From an uncultured SAR324 cluster bacterium (lineage in GTDB: Bacteria > SAR324 > NAC60-12), in the NCBI GenBank assembly GCA_902575715.1, contig CACGSI010000007.1, forward strand, positions 1-42,072: a stretch of 42,072 nt of DNA, written 5' to 3'. How positions within the stretch are numbered: position 1 is the first letter of the stretch; the number at the start of each line of letters is the position of its first letter. The notes under the pieces were generated by a model. The model saw only the letters and a list, made by a program, of their open reading frames with translations, searched no databases and was not told the origin of the DNA. Below, in pieces: positions 1-8,955 of this stretch. The position numbers were made by a program, and so were the translations under genes.

Positions 1-32
1 GTTTGTTTTTGATGTAAAAAAATAACATCTCT

Positions 33-1373
33 ATGTTTGAGACACTTTCAGAAAAATTAACTACTTCATTACGCAAAGTAAGAGGCAGAGGACGACTATC
101 TGAGGATAATATTAGTCTAACTCTAAATGAAGTCAAAATGGCTCTTTTGGAGGCTGATGTCAATTACAGGGTAGTCAAGGCTTTTTTAAGATCCGTGAAG
201 GAAAGATCCATTGGAGAAGAATTACAAAATAGCCTTACTCCTGGACAGCAATTCATTAAGATTGTGAATGATGAGTTGACAGAAATGATGGGCGGTAGTA
301 ATTCATCCTTATTTGAAAATGAAAAGAAGCCCCTAATTACAATGATGGTAGGCTTACAGGGCTCTGGTAAAACCTCTTCTGTAGGGAAGCTAGCTAATTT
401 ATGCATAAAAGAAGGTAAAAATCCATATTTAATTCCTGCTGATACATATAGACCTGCAGCTATTGAACAATTGCATGTCCTAGCTCAGAATTTGGGTTTA
501 TCTTGTTATCCATCAGAAAAAAGTCAAACTCCATTGGAAATAGTAAAAAAAGGAATTATTGAAGCAGAAAAAGAAGATGCTGATTTAATACTTATTGATA
601 CGGCAGGAAGATTACAAATTGACCATGAAATGATGAATGAGCTTAAACAGATTAAAGAATTGACAGATCCCCAGGAGATTCTCTTTGTTGCAGATGCAAT
701 GACTGGACAAGAAGCCGTAAATGTTGCTAAAGGTTTTAATGATGAACTTAACTTTACAGGCGTAATTCTGACCAAAATGGACGGTGATGCCCGTGGTGGG
801 GCAGCTTTGTCCATTCGAGCAATAACTCAAAAGCCCATTAAGTTTCTTGGCGTTGGTGAAAAAATGGAAAATCTGGAAACATTCCATCCCGAAAGAATTG
901 CTTCAAGAATTTTAGGAATGGGCGATATGCTCTCTTTAATTGAAAAAGTTGAGAATTCTTTCAGTGAAAAAGAGGCACAAAAAATACAAAAAAAACTTCG
1001 GTCTAATGAATTTACCCTTGAAGATTTTAGAGATCAACTTATATCAATGAGAAAAATGGGATCCATTAAAGACATGATTGGAATGATACCTGGGATGGGT
1101 GGAGCATCAATGGAAAACGCTAATATTGATGAAAAGAAGTTAACTAAGATTGAAGCAATCATTTCTTCTATGACAATTAAAGAAAGGAAAAACTATAAAA
1201 TTGTGAACGGCTCAAGAAGATTAAGAATTTCTAAAGGTAGTGGTACTTCGGTAAGCGAGATAAATAGATTATTAAAACAATATGCACAAATGAGGAAAAT
1301 GATGCAAAAAATTTCCAAAGTTACTAATCCTGGAAAAGCTATGAGAATGGTACAAGGTATGATGCCAAATTAA
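33..1373 (+). CDS. ffh: Signal recognition particle GTPase Ffh (SRP54)
   Basis: Ffh binds 4.5S RNA and signal sequences of nascent membrane proteins and, with FtsY, delivers ribosomes to the inner membrane. The 446-residue length is normal for bacterial Ffh. An N-terminal helical bundle is followed by the SRP GTPase G domain: P-loop GLQGSGKTSS near residues 107-116, DTAGR near 189-193 and TKMDGDARGG near 246. The C-terminal M domain is methionine-rich, with the KMGSIKDMIGMIPGMGG region. It is the first gene of the ffh-rpsP-rimM-trmD-rplS-rnhB block, a widespread bacterial order. The ATG at 33 gives the canonical N-terminus MFETLSEKL. Identification is secure. Confidence 0.98.
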   Translation: MFETLSEKLTTSLRKVRGRGRLSEDNISLTLNEVKMALLEADVNYRVVKAFLRSVKERSIGEELQNSLTPGQQFIKIVNDELTEMMGGSNSSLFENEKKPLITMMVGLQGSGKTSSVGKLANLCIKEGKNPYLIPADTYRPAAIEQLHVLAQNLGLSCYPSEKSQTPLEIVKKGIIEAEKEDADLILIDTAGRLQIDHEMMNELKQIKELTDPQEILFVADAMTGQEAVNVAKGFNDELNFTGVILTKMDGDARGGAALSIRAITQKPIKFLGVGEKMENLETFHPERIASRILGMGDMLSLIEKVENSFSEKEAQKIQKKLRSNEFTLEDFRDQLISMRKMGSIKDMIGMIPGMGGASMENANIDEKKLTKIEAIISSMTIKERKNYKIVNGSRRLRISKGSGTSVSEINRLLKQYAQMRKMMQKISKVTNPGKAMRMVQGMMPN

Positions 1374-1435
1374 AATAAAAATATTGAAAAATTTATTCAT
1401 AATAAAGAAAATTAATTTTATAAAATAAAAAATAT

Positions 1436-1672
1436 ATGGTTAGAATAAGACTCGCTAGAGGTGGATCAAAAAAAAGGCCTTATTATAGGGTTGTAGTTGC
1501 TGATCAAAAATCTAAAAGGGATGGACGGTATCTTGAGCATATTGGTTTTTATAATCCAATGGTTTCTGATAACCGTTTTGAAATCGACTCAGACCGTTTC
1601 AATTACTGGATTTCCGTAGGAGCTCAACCTACTGATAGAGTAAGCAAATTAATAAAGAATTCTAAAGCGTAA
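1436..1672 (+). CDS. rpsP: 30S ribosomal protein S16
   Basis: Small-subunit protein S16, which binds 16S rRNA early in 30S assembly. The 78-residue product starts MVRIRLARGGSKKRPYYRVV, the S16 signature, and keeps the following VADQKSKRDGRYLE and IGFYNP elements. It lies 62 nt after ffh and 37 nt before rimM, as in the classic rpsP-rimM-trmD-rplS operon. The small KH-domain RNA-binding gene that many bacteria have between rpsP and rimM is absent here. Confidence 0.98.
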   Translation: MVRIRLARGGSKKRPYYRVVVADQKSKRDGRYLEHIGFYNPMVSDNRFEIDSDRFNYWISVGAQPTDRVSKLIKNSKA

Positions 1673-1709
1673 TATATTACTTTAATCGTTTCGAAGAAAT
1701 AAGGTAGCT

Positions 1710-2228
1710 TTGGGTGATTGCAGTTATGAAGATTATACTTGGATTGGAACTATAGTAGGAGTTAGAGGAATTAAGGGAGAAGTTCGCGTCAAATATTATA
1801 CTGACCATCCTAAATATTATTTAAGTTCAAATGTCCTTTTTTTAGAAAATGAGAGGGGGTTATTACCTAAAAGAATTCTTAAATTCAGGTTAGAAAAAAA
1901 AGGTTGGGCAATTATTTTTGAAGGAATTTCAACTAGAAATGCTGCTGAAGAAATTAAAGGCTACAGACTATTAATTCCAGACAAACAACTTAAACCATTA
2001 GAGAAAAATGAATTTTTTGTACATCAACTTATTGGATGCAGGGTTGAGGATAAGAATGGATTTTTTTTAGGAGATATAATTAATTTAATTGAAACACCTG
2101 CTAATAATGTTTTTGAAGTACAAAAAGGGAAAAAACAGTTCTTAGTTCCGGACGTACCTCATATCGTAGTTGAGCTAGATTTGAAAAAACGAAGAATGAT
2201 TATTGATCCCGTTCCAGGACTAATCTGA
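1710..2228 (+). CDS. rimM: Ribosome maturation factor RimM
   Basis: RimM is a 16S rRNA processing factor that binds S19 during maturation of the 30S head. The 172-residue protein has an N-terminal RimM barrel (IGTIVGVRGIKGEVRVKYYT, residues about 12-31) and a C-terminal PRC-barrel-like half (FFVHQLIGCRV, FLVPDVPHIVVELDLKKRRM, ending DPVPGLI). The only sensible start is TTG at 1710, preceded by AAGG a few bases upstream. No ATG or GTG in this frame would keep the conserved N-terminus. It sits between rpsP and trmD as expected. Confidence 0.95.
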   Translation: MGDCSYEDYTWIGTIVGVRGIKGEVRVKYYTDHPKYYLSSNVLFLENERGLLPKRILKFRLEKKGWAIIFEGISTRNAAEEIKGYRLLIPDKQLKPLEKNEFFVHQLIGCRVEDKNGFFLGDIINLIETPANNVFEVQKGKKQFLVPDVPHIVVELDLKKRRMIIDPVPGLI

Positions 2229-2246
2229 ATTTAAGAATAACTAAAA

Positions 2247-2948
2247 ATGTTGCGCATTGAAGTATTAACACTTTTTCCAGAAGTTTTTACTTCCTTCATG
2301 GAAACGAGTTTGATTAAAAAAGGCATTAAGTGTAAAGAACTAAGTATAAATTTAGTAAATTTTCGAAAATATGGTATTGGTAAGCACCAAAAAGTAGATG
2401 ATGGTCCATATGGAGGTGGTCCAGGAATGCTTTTAAGAGTTGAACCTATTGCACTAACTCTTTCAGAAATAAAAGAAAGGAATAATGAAGCCGGAAGAGA
2501 TATACATAACATTTTAATAACACCTCAAGGGGAAAAGTTTAACCAGAAAAAAGCAGAGAGCTTAAGTAATCGGAAAGAAGTATTAAGTCTAATTTGTGGA
2601 CGATACCAAGGATTTGATGAGAGGATCCGTAGCTTGGTAGATGAAGAAATATCAGGTGGGGATTACATTTGTCTTGGAGGAGAAGTTATAGCAATGACCA
2701 TAATTGAGGCAGTTAGTCGTCTAAGACCTAATTTTATAGGAAATTGTAAATCTTCCGAAAATGAGTCATTTACCGATTCCTTTTTAGAATTTCCTCAGTA
2801 TACTCGTCCAAAAACTTATAATGGCATGTCAGTTCCAAAAGAACTATTGACGGGTAACCATAAAATAATTGATGAATGGCGTAGAAAAAATTCATATATT
2901 AAGACAGAAAAACTTCGTCCCGATTTGCTAAAAAAAATACAAATTTAA
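2247..2948 (+). CDS. trmD: tRNA (guanine-N1-)-methyltransferase TrmD
   Basis: TrmD makes m1G37 in tRNAs with G36, using S-adenosylmethionine, and so prevents +1 frameshifting. The 233-residue protein starts [14 protein letters not shown]. It contains [13 protein letters not shown] near 52-64, [12 protein letters not shown] near 115, and the SAM-binding trefoil-knot segment [13 protein letters not shown] near 138-150, followed by EAVSRLRP. The C-terminal part keeps the YTRP motif, with the LLTGNH segment after it. It lies 18 nt after rimM in the standard operon. Confidence 0.97.
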   Translation: MLRIEVLTLFPEVFTSFMETSLIKKGIKCKELSINLVNFRKYGIGKHQKVDDGPYGGGPGMLLRVEPIALTLSEIKERNNEAGRDIHNILITPQGEKFNQKKAESLSNRKEVLSLICGRYQGFDERIRSLVDEEISGGDYICLGGEVIAMTIIEAVSRLRPNFIGNCKSSENESFTDSFLEFPQYTRPKTYNGMSVPKELLTGNHKIIDEWRRKNSYIKTEKLRPDLLKKIQI

Positions 2949-2994
2949 AACTAGAAAATTTATAAAAATTTTTAAATCAAAAAAAGTAGGAAAA

Positions 2995-3363
2995 ATGGAT
3001 AATTTAATGGACAAAATTGAAAAATCTCAATTACGAAAAAATTTACCTGATTTAAGAGTTGGGTCTAACGTGAGAGTAAACTACAAAATTACTGAAGGAA
3101 ATAAAGAAAGAATCCAAGCATTTGAGGGAGTTGTTATTTCAACTCATTGCGGACATCAAAATAATAAGGCGACATTTACAGTGAGAAAGGTATCTCAAGG
3201 GTATGGGGTTGAAAGAATTTTTCCATTACATTCACCTCGAATTGCGAGTATCGATATATTGAAGATAGGGAAAGTACACCAAGCAAAACTTTACTACTTG
3301 AGAAATAGAAAAGGTAAAGCCGCACGTATTAAAGAAAAAGTTAATGCAAAAACCGACTCTTGA
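2995..3363 (+). CDS. rplS: 50S ribosomal protein L19
   Basis: Large-subunit protein L19, located at the 30S-50S interface. The 122-residue product has the family features [51 protein letters not shown] and the [17 protein letters not shown] tail. The ATG at 2995 is used here; an in-frame ATG at 3007 is an alternative. The last 20 nt overlap the start of rnhB in another frame, which suggests translational coupling. It ends in TGA, so UGA is a normal stop for this gene. Confidence 0.97.
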   Translation: MDNLMDKIEKSQLRKNLPDLRVGSNVRVNYKITEGNKERIQAFEGVVISTHCGHQNNKATFTVRKVSQGYGVERIFPLHSPRIASIDILKIGKVHQAKLYYLRNRKGKAARIKEKVNAKTDS

Positions 3364-3964
3364 TTTAGAAAAAGAAGCTGCGAAAAAAGGATTCAATATA
3401 GTTGCAGGTCTGGACGAAGCAGGGAGAGGACCATTAGCTGGTCCTCTTGTAGTAGCATGTGTAATTTTAGGGGAGAGTTGGTGCGATAATAATACACTAA
3501 ATGACTCTAAGAAAATAAGCCAAAAAAAAAGAGAACTCCTTTTTGAACTTATTACAAAAAAAGCATTAGCTTTTAAGATTGTCTCTATTTCTCCAAAAGA
3601 AATTGATAGAATAAATATTTTACAGGCTACACTTTATGGAATGTTTAGATGTTTAAAAGAAATAAAACCTATTCCTGATTATGCTTTAGTAGATGGTAAT
3701 CATTTCCCAAAAACACAAATAATGGGGAAATCTGTTGTGAGAGGCGATAGTATTTCAAAAAGTATTGCAGCTGCTTCCATTTTAGCAAAAGTAACCAGAG
3801 ATAGATTTATGGTAAATTCTGCAAAAAATTTCCCTGAGTGGTCTTTTGAAAAACATAAAGGTTACCCCACTAAACTTCACCGTGAGCTAATTTTTAAGTA
3901 TGGCTTAACTTCGTTACATAGAAAAACTTTCAATAAAAAGCTAAATCAATTGAATTTATTTTAG
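3344..3964 (+). CDS. rnhB: Ribonuclease HII
   Basis: RNase HII nicks RNA-DNA hybrids, including single ribonucleotides misincorporated in DNA. The product has 206 residues. The metal-binding DE pair lies in [13 protein letters not shown] (Asp24, Glu25). Further acidic positions are in ALVDGNH near residue 118 and [11 protein letters not shown] near 147. The C-terminus has the family [11 protein letters not shown] element. The gene begins inside the rplS 3' end and is followed by a hairpin plus T-run at 3994-4029, so it probably closes the operon. Confidence 0.97.
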   Translation: MQKPTLDLEKEAAKKGFNIVAGLDEAGRGPLAGPLVVACVILGESWCDNNTLNDSKKISQKKRELLFELITKKALAFKIVSISPKEIDRINILQATLYGMFRCLKEIKPIPDYALVDGNHFPKTQIMGKSVVRGDSISKSIAAASILAKVTRDRFMVNSAKNFPEWSFEKHKGYPTKLHRELIFKYGLTSLHRKTFNKKLNQLNLF

Positions 3965-3993
3965 GATAAAATTGTAAACAAAAATAATTCTAA

Positions 3994-4029
3994 TTAGTTT
4001 TTTAACATTAAAAAAACTAAAATTTTTTT
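3994..4029 (+). terminator. Intrinsic terminator after rnhB
   Basis: A 10-bp perfect inverted repeat (TTAGTTTTTT at 3994-4003 and AAAAAACTAA at 4011-4020, 7-nt loop) is followed by seven consecutive T at 4023-4029. It lies 29 nt downstream of the rnhB stop, the expected place for termination of the ffh-rnhB operon. The stem is AT-only apart from one G-C pair, so it may be weak. Confidence 0.6.
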
Positions 4030-4114
4030 AGAAAAAAATTTCTTAAAGAAAAGCTAGCAATAATTAAGAAAAAAAGATAAAATATGTTTATTGATTTTCA
4101 ATTTAAAAAAAAAC

Positions 4115-4384
4115 ATGGCACATCATAAATCTGCTTTAAAAAGAATCAGACAGAATATAAAGAGGACCTCTCGTAATCGGTCCTTAAGGTCGGATGTTCG
4201 TACTTTAATTAAAAAATTTAGAGTTGTCATTGAAAAAAAAGATATTGAAAAGGCTCGCGAGACATACCCGCAAGTTCAAAAAAATATCGACAAAGCCGTA
4301 TCAAAAGGAATTATTCACAAAAAAACTGGTGCCCGCTACAAGTCTCGCTTAAGCCTTTCCATTACTAAACTAGCAACAAGTTGA
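4115..4384 (+). CDS. rpsT: 30S ribosomal protein S20
   Basis: S20 binds 16S rRNA early in 30S assembly. The 89-residue product starts MAHHKSALKRIRQ, the family N-terminus, so the ATG at 4115 is chosen over an in-frame TTG at 4091 that would add eight unlikely residues. The sequence is strongly basic and helical, with NRSLRSDVRTLIKKF and the C-terminal KGIIHKKTGARYKSRL element. It sits alone between the rnhB terminator and sdhC and ends with TGA. Confidence 0.96.
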   Translation: MAHHKSALKRIRQNIKRTSRNRSLRSDVRTLIKKFRVVIEKKDIEKARETYPQVQKNIDKAVSKGIIHKKTGARYKSRLSLSITKLATS

Positions 4385-4524
4385 TAAAAAATCTTATAAT
4401 TTAGTTAAAAATTTAAACTCAGTTGTTTAGAAATTTTTAGAAAAAACTTCCTTATAATTTCAAGGGAAATATGCTAAATTAATATTAGTGTATTTGTTAA
4501 AAACTACTTTTCATAAAATAAATT

Positions 4525-5142
4525 TTGGACTTTTATTTTGTAAACAGAAGAATTCATAGTATAACTGGAATTGTACCGGTTGGAATTTTTTTGGTGTATC
4601 ATCTATATTTACAATTGTACTTACACTCTGGTCCCGAAATTTATAATAGAGAAATAAATAGTTTCTATGATAGCCCTCTTGCCATTTGGATTCTAATTTT
4701 TGTTGTTTATGTACCTTTATTTTTTCATGCTTTCTTGGGAATAAAATTAATTTTTGAAGCAAGAGTTCAAACCTCTTACTCATATTTTTCACATCTTTTG
4801 TACTGGTTGCAAAGGATTAGCGGCGTAGGTGTTCTTCTCTTCGTTATTGCTCACGTTTGGAATACTAAATTTGGACCATGGTTAGCTGGAACTTGGGGGA
4901 CACACTTTGAACATCTTTCAGAAGGATTTGCAGACCCTCAATCGGGAATGATAACAAAAACTGTTTATATTTTGGGAATTTTGGGGGCAGTTTTTCACTT
5001 CTCCAATGGTATTAACACATTTTGTATGACATGGGGTATTGCATTAACTCCAAGATCACAAAAAAGAGTTCTTATCTTTAGTATTTTAATTTTCCTGATT
5101 TTAACATTTAGCACATTATACGCATTATCTTCAATATGGTAA
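4525..5142 (+). CDS. sdhC: Succinate dehydrogenase cytochrome b558 membrane subunit
   Basis: This is the membrane anchor that carries heme b and passes electrons from the SdhAB catalytic part to quinone. The 205-residue protein has about five hydrophobic segments and begins with FVNRRIHSITGIVPVGIF near residues 5-22. Histidines in RRIHS, LVYHLY, FFHAFLG, IAHVW and FHFSNG are candidate heme ligands. Together with one anchor gene and no sdhD, this points to the single-anchor (SQR type B) family. TTG at 4525 lies two codons after an in-frame stop and is the only standard start that keeps the conserved N-terminus. The order sdhC-sdhA-sdhB follows. Confidence 0.92.
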   Translation: MDFYFVNRRIHSITGIVPVGIFLVYHLYLQLYLHSGPEIYNREINSFYDSPLAIWILIFVVYVPLFFHAFLGIKLIFEARVQTSYSYFSHLLYWLQRISGVGVLLFVIAHVWNTKFGPWLAGTWGTHFEHLSEGFADPQSGMITKTVYILGILGAVFHFSNGINTFCMTWGIALTPRSQKRVLIFSILIFLILTFSTLYALSSIW

Positions 5143-5151
5143 AATCATTAT

Positions 5152-7086
5152 ATGAGTAATCAAAGAGTTATAGTAATTGGAGGTGGACTTGCGGGACTAT
5201 CTGCAACCATGAAATTAGCAGAGCTTGGAATGTCAGTTTTGGTTATTTCATTTTTACCTGTAAAACGTTCTCACTCAGTATGTGCTCAAGGAGGAATTAA
5301 TGGGGCAGTAAACATAAAAGGGGAAGGAGATTCACCAGATATACATTTTTACGACACTGTTAAAGGAGGAGATTTTCTTGCTCATCAACCTCTTTGTAAA
5401 GATATGTGTCACCATGCTCCATACATAATAAATCTTATGGATAGGCTTGGGGTAACATTTAATAGAACACCCGAGGGGAATCTCGATTTTAGAAGATTTG
5501 GAGGGACACTATATCACCGTACAGCTTTTGCTGGAGCTACTACAGGTCAACAACTACTATATGCTCTAGACGAGCAAGTAAGAAATTTTGAGGTACGGGG
5601 ACTGGTAGAGAAAAAAGAATGGCATGAATATCTGGGATGTGTTCTTGATGACGATGGGTTTTGCATTGGAGCAGTTATTCACAATATGCGTTCAGGTGAA
5701 ATCCATACCGAAAAAGGGAATGCCGTAATCTTAGCTACTGGTGGACCGGGACTCGTTTATGGTCAATCAACAAACTCAATGGTTTGTACTGGGACTGCTG
5801 TGACATCTGCATATTTACAAGGAGCAAAGTATGCAAATGGTGAATTCATTCAAATTCATCCCTCTGCAATACCTGGAAGAGATAAGTTACGTTTAATGAG
5901 TGAGTCTGCACGAGGAGAAGGCGGCAGGGTTTGGGTTCCACTTAAAAAAGGAGACAGTCGAAAGCCTAATGAAATTCCAGAAAATGAGCGTTTCTATTTT
6001 CTTGAGGAACGTTACCCACTCTTTGGGAATTTAGTTCCTAGAGATGTTGGCGCTCGAGAAATATATGATATTTGCGTCAATGAAAAATTAGGAATAAGCG
6101 GAGAAATGAAAGTCTATCTTGACCTTACTCATCATTCAAGAGAATTTCTAGATCATCGTTTAGGAGGTATACTTGAGATTTATGAAAAATTCACAGGAGT
6201 TGATCCTCGAGAAGAACCAATGGAAATTTTTCCTGCTGTACATTATTCAATGGGAGGTATATGGACTGACTATACACGCACAGATGAAGGCTTGATAGAC
6301 CACCAATCACCAGCAAATCAAATGACTTCTATTCCGGGCCTTTATGCCGCCGGAGAAGCAGATTATCAATATCATGGTGGAAATAGATTAGGAGCAAATT
6401 CTTTATTGAGTTGTATATATACTGGTTTAATGATGAGTCCAGGAGTAGTTAATTATGTAAAAAATCTTTCAAAATCTTCCAAGGATGTATCTGAAAAATT
6501 TTTTTCTAAATATAAACGCGAATGGCAAAATCGTTTTACAAATATAAAAAAAATGAATGGTAAGGAAAACCCATACTCTCTTCATAAAGAAATGGCAGAA
6601 GAAATGATTTCAAATGTTCTCATAGTTAGAGAAAACTCCAAGTTACTATCAACACTTGACAAGCTTGAAGAATTTGAATCTCGTTGGTCAAACTCTAAGT
6701 GTCTTGACTCTGCCGATTGGTCTAACCCAGTACCAAGTTATATTAATCAACTATGGAATATGATTCAGCTTTCAAAAATTATTACAAAAGGTGCATTGTT
6801 AAGAGACGAATTTAGGGGATCTCATTACAAACCTGAATTTGATCTTAACCAGCCAAAAGATTTTCAACCTGAAACATATTTAGAATTTGAAAAACAAAAA
6901 AAGAATAATAAAATCAAAAAGGACCATTTTGATAAGGATCATCTGTCCTATATGGAGCGTTATTCTGAAAATAATAAAAAGTGGCTTAAGTCAACAATTG
7001 CACAATACAAAAATGGTAATCCGAATATTTCTTTTGAAGAAGTAGATACTTCATTATTAACACCTCGTCCTAGAAAATACGACTAA
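5152..7086 (+). CDS. sdhA: Succinate dehydrogenase flavoprotein subunit
   Basis: SdhA oxidises succinate to fumarate in the TCA cycle with covalently bound FAD. The 644-residue length matches the longer flavoproteins paired with single-anchor SdhC. It has the dinucleotide-binding GGGLAGLSA at 10-18; His41 in RSHSVCAQGG at the covalent-flavin position; the active-site HPSAIPG region; ESARGEGGR; HYSMGGIWTD; and GLYAAGEADYQYHGGNRLGANSLLS near the C-terminal FAD segment. It starts 9 nt after sdhC ends and is followed 7 nt later by sdhB. Confidence 0.97.
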   Translation: MSNQRVIVIGGGLAGLSATMKLAELGMSVLVISFLPVKRSHSVCAQGGINGAVNIKGEGDSPDIHFYDTVKGGDFLAHQPLCKDMCHHAPYIINLMDRLGVTFNRTPEGNLDFRRFGGTLYHRTAFAGATTGQQLLYALDEQVRNFEVRGLVEKKEWHEYLGCVLDDDGFCIGAVIHNMRSGEIHTEKGNAVILATGGPGLVYGQSTNSMVCTGTAVTSAYLQGAKYANGEFIQIHPSAIPGRDKLRLMSESARGEGGRVWVPLKKGDSRKPNEIPENERFYFLEERYPLFGNLVPRDVGAREIYDICVNEKLGISGEMKVYLDLTHHSREFLDHRLGGILEIYEKFTGVDPREEPMEIFPAVHYSMGGIWTDYTRTDEGLIDHQSPANQMTSIPGLYAAGEADYQYHGGNRLGANSLLSCIYTGLMMSPGVVNYVKNLSKSSKDVSEKFFSKYKREWQNRFTNIKKMNGKENPYSLHKEMAEEMISNVLIVRENSKLLSTLDKLEEFESRWSNSKCLDSADWSNPVPSYINQLWNMIQLSKIITKGALLRDEFRGSHYKPEFDLNQPKDFQPETYLEFEKQKKNNKIKKDHFDKDHLSYMERYSENNKKWLKSTIAQYKNGNPNISFEEVDTSLLTPRPRKYD

Positions 7087-7093
7087 AAAAATT

Positions 7094-7840
7094 ATGACCG
7101 AATACGTTACTTTCAAGATTAAACGTCAGGATTCAGAAACTGCCAAACCATACTGGGAAAACTTTAAGGTTCCTTATTTATCGAACTCAAATGTGATTTC
7201 CTGTTTGATGCAAATACGAGCAAATCCTATAAACAATGATGGCGTTATGGTAGCTCCCGTAGTTTGGGATTGCAATTGTTTAGAGGAAGTATGTGGTTCT
7301 TGCACTATGCTAATTAATGGCAAGGTGAGGCAGTCATGTAGTGCTTTAATTGACAAGCTCCAAAAACCAATTGTACTTGAACCCATGAGTAAATTCCCTG
7401 TAGTAAGAGATTTATCTGTTGATCGAACTCGAATTTTTAACTCCCTTAAAACGGTGCAGGCTTGGGTAACAGCTGATGGTTACCATGATCTTGGTCCGGG
7501 AGATCGACTATCTCAGAAACACCAAGAAGTTGCTTACAAACTTTCAGAGTGCATGTCTTGTGGATGTTGTCTAGAAGCATGTCCGCAATACTCCAAAGGT
7601 AATAATTTCTTGGGGGCTGCTGCTATAAATCAGGCTAGATTATTCAATATGCACCCAACCGCAAAGAACATAGCTGATGAAAGATTAGATGCACTAATGA
7701 AAGAGGGAGGAATTGCAAATTGTGGTAATGCTCAGAATTGCGTTGAATCCTGCCCAAAGTCAATACCTCTTACTGAATCAATTGCCGAAATAGGTCGCCA
7801 AGTTTCAGGAAAACTTTGGAGAAATTTATTTAAAGCTTAG
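7094..7840 (+). CDS. sdhB: Succinate dehydrogenase iron-sulfur subunit
   Basis: SdhB carries three iron-sulfur clusters linking FAD to the membrane quinone site. The 248-residue protein has the 2Fe-2S ligands in DCNCLEEVCGSC (Cys62, 67, 70) and a downstream Cys in VRQSC. Two ferredoxin-like Cys groups follow: SECMSCGCCLEACPQ, and NCGNAQNC-x3-CPKSIPL. It completes sdhCAB. There is no sign of damage. Confidence 0.97.
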   Translation: MTEYVTFKIKRQDSETAKPYWENFKVPYLSNSNVISCLMQIRANPINNDGVMVAPVVWDCNCLEEVCGSCTMLINGKVRQSCSALIDKLQKPIVLEPMSKFPVVRDLSVDRTRIFNSLKTVQAWVTADGYHDLGPGDRLSQKHQEVAYKLSECMSCGCCLEACPQYSKGNNFLGAAAINQARLFNMHPTAKNIADERLDALMKEGGIANCGNAQNCVESCPKSIPLTESIAEIGRQVSGKLWRNLFKA

Positions 7841-7874
7841 GATTATTTGTAGACAATAACAAAAGTATGTGTGC

Positions 7875-8945
7875 ATGTCGCGAAATTATTACTATAATTC
7901 ACCTAGACGTTTTCTCATAATTCGTACTGATAGAATTGGTGATACAATTCTTACATTACCTACAGTTACAGCAATTCGCGAAAATTTTCCAAAAGCTTTC
8001 ATTGCATTTTTATCTAAGCCTTATACTAATCCTTTGGTAAAACAGTATGAAGGTATAGATTTATTATTAACTTATGATCCAGAAAGACGACATAAAGGAA
8101 TTAAGGGAATTTTAAGGCTTATCAAAGAACTTAAAAAGCATAAATTTGACTCAGCAATACTTTTCTATCCTAGATTAGAATTAGCTTTTGCAATTTTCAG
8201 AGCAAAAATACCCGTTCGTATTGGTACAAGATATAGATGGTATTCTTTTTTCTTAAATAATCATATCTATGAACATCGAAAAGAATGTAAAAAACACGAA
8301 TTAGAATATAATCTTAATCTACTAAACCCTTTAATTCCTAGAGAAAATTCATTACCTCATTATACGTTTAAACCATGGAATAAAACAAAATGGTGGGGGA
8401 AATTTCAAGAAGAAATTAAATTTAAAAATTATGCTATAGTGCACCCAGGAAGCGGAAAATCTGCTCCGAATCTAAACAAAAACCAATATGACTTAATTGT
8501 AAATCTTTTACTAGAGGAAACTGACTGGACAATTTTATTAACGGGTACTACTGAAGAATCAAGATTTATTTGTGATTTAGCCAAAGGATTCCCCAAGGAA
8601 AGAGTAAAAATAATGGTAGATCGGTTCTCACTCTTAGATTTTTTTTCTATAGTGAGGAATGCCTCCCTACTTATAGCAAGTAGCACTGGGCCTTTACATA
8701 TGGCTAATGCCGTTAATATACCTTTATTAGGATTCTTTTGCCCTGTAAAGCCTCATACTCCAACCCGTTGGGGGCCTTATAACCAGCAACAATGGGTTGT
8801 TAAACCCTCGATAAAGACCCCCAATGTGTGCAACTACAAGATGTGTCCACATGGAGGTTGTCTTCAAAAAATCACTAACTTAGAAATTGAGAAAGCTCTA
8901 TGTAATAAAAGATTAAAAAACTTACAAACCAAATCCAAATCTTAA
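7875..8945 (+). CDS. ADP-heptose:LPS heptosyltransferase-like glycosyltransferase (GT9)
   Basis: GT9 enzymes transfer heptose from ADP-heptose to the LPS inner core on the cytoplasmic face of the inner membrane. The product has the N-terminal PRRFLIIRTDRIGDTILTLP element (about residues 9-28), the HPGSGKSAPN motif in the second Rossmann half, and the donor-binding SSTGPLHMANAVNIPLLGFF segment. Three cysteines close the protein (VCNYKMCPHGGC), as in many GT9 proteins. ATG at 7875 is chosen; GTG at 7869 would add two residues. Whether it is WaaC, WaaF or another GT9 cannot be decided from sequence alone. It lies between sdhB and pgi. Confidence 0.85.
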   Translation: MSRNYYYNSPRRFLIIRTDRIGDTILTLPTVTAIRENFPKAFIAFLSKPYTNPLVKQYEGIDLLLTYDPERRHKGIKGILRLIKELKKHKFDSAILFYPRLELAFAIFRAKIPVRIGTRYRWYSFFLNNHIYEHRKECKKHELEYNLNLLNPLIPRENSLPHYTFKPWNKTKWWGKFQEEIKFKNYAIVHPGSGKSAPNLNKNQYDLIVNLLLEETDWTILLTGTTEESRFICDLAKGFPKERVKIMVDRFSLLDFFSIVRNASLLIASSTGPLHMANAVNIPLLGFFCPVKPHTPTRWGPYNQQQWVVKPSIKTPNVCNYKMCPHGGCLQKITNLEIEKALCNKRLKNLQTKSKS

Positions 8946-8955
8946 AAAAGAAAAA

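Noticed and set aside
4091..4114. Upstream TTG start for rpsT.
   Set aside because: It would add eight residues before the universally conserved MAHHKSALKR start.
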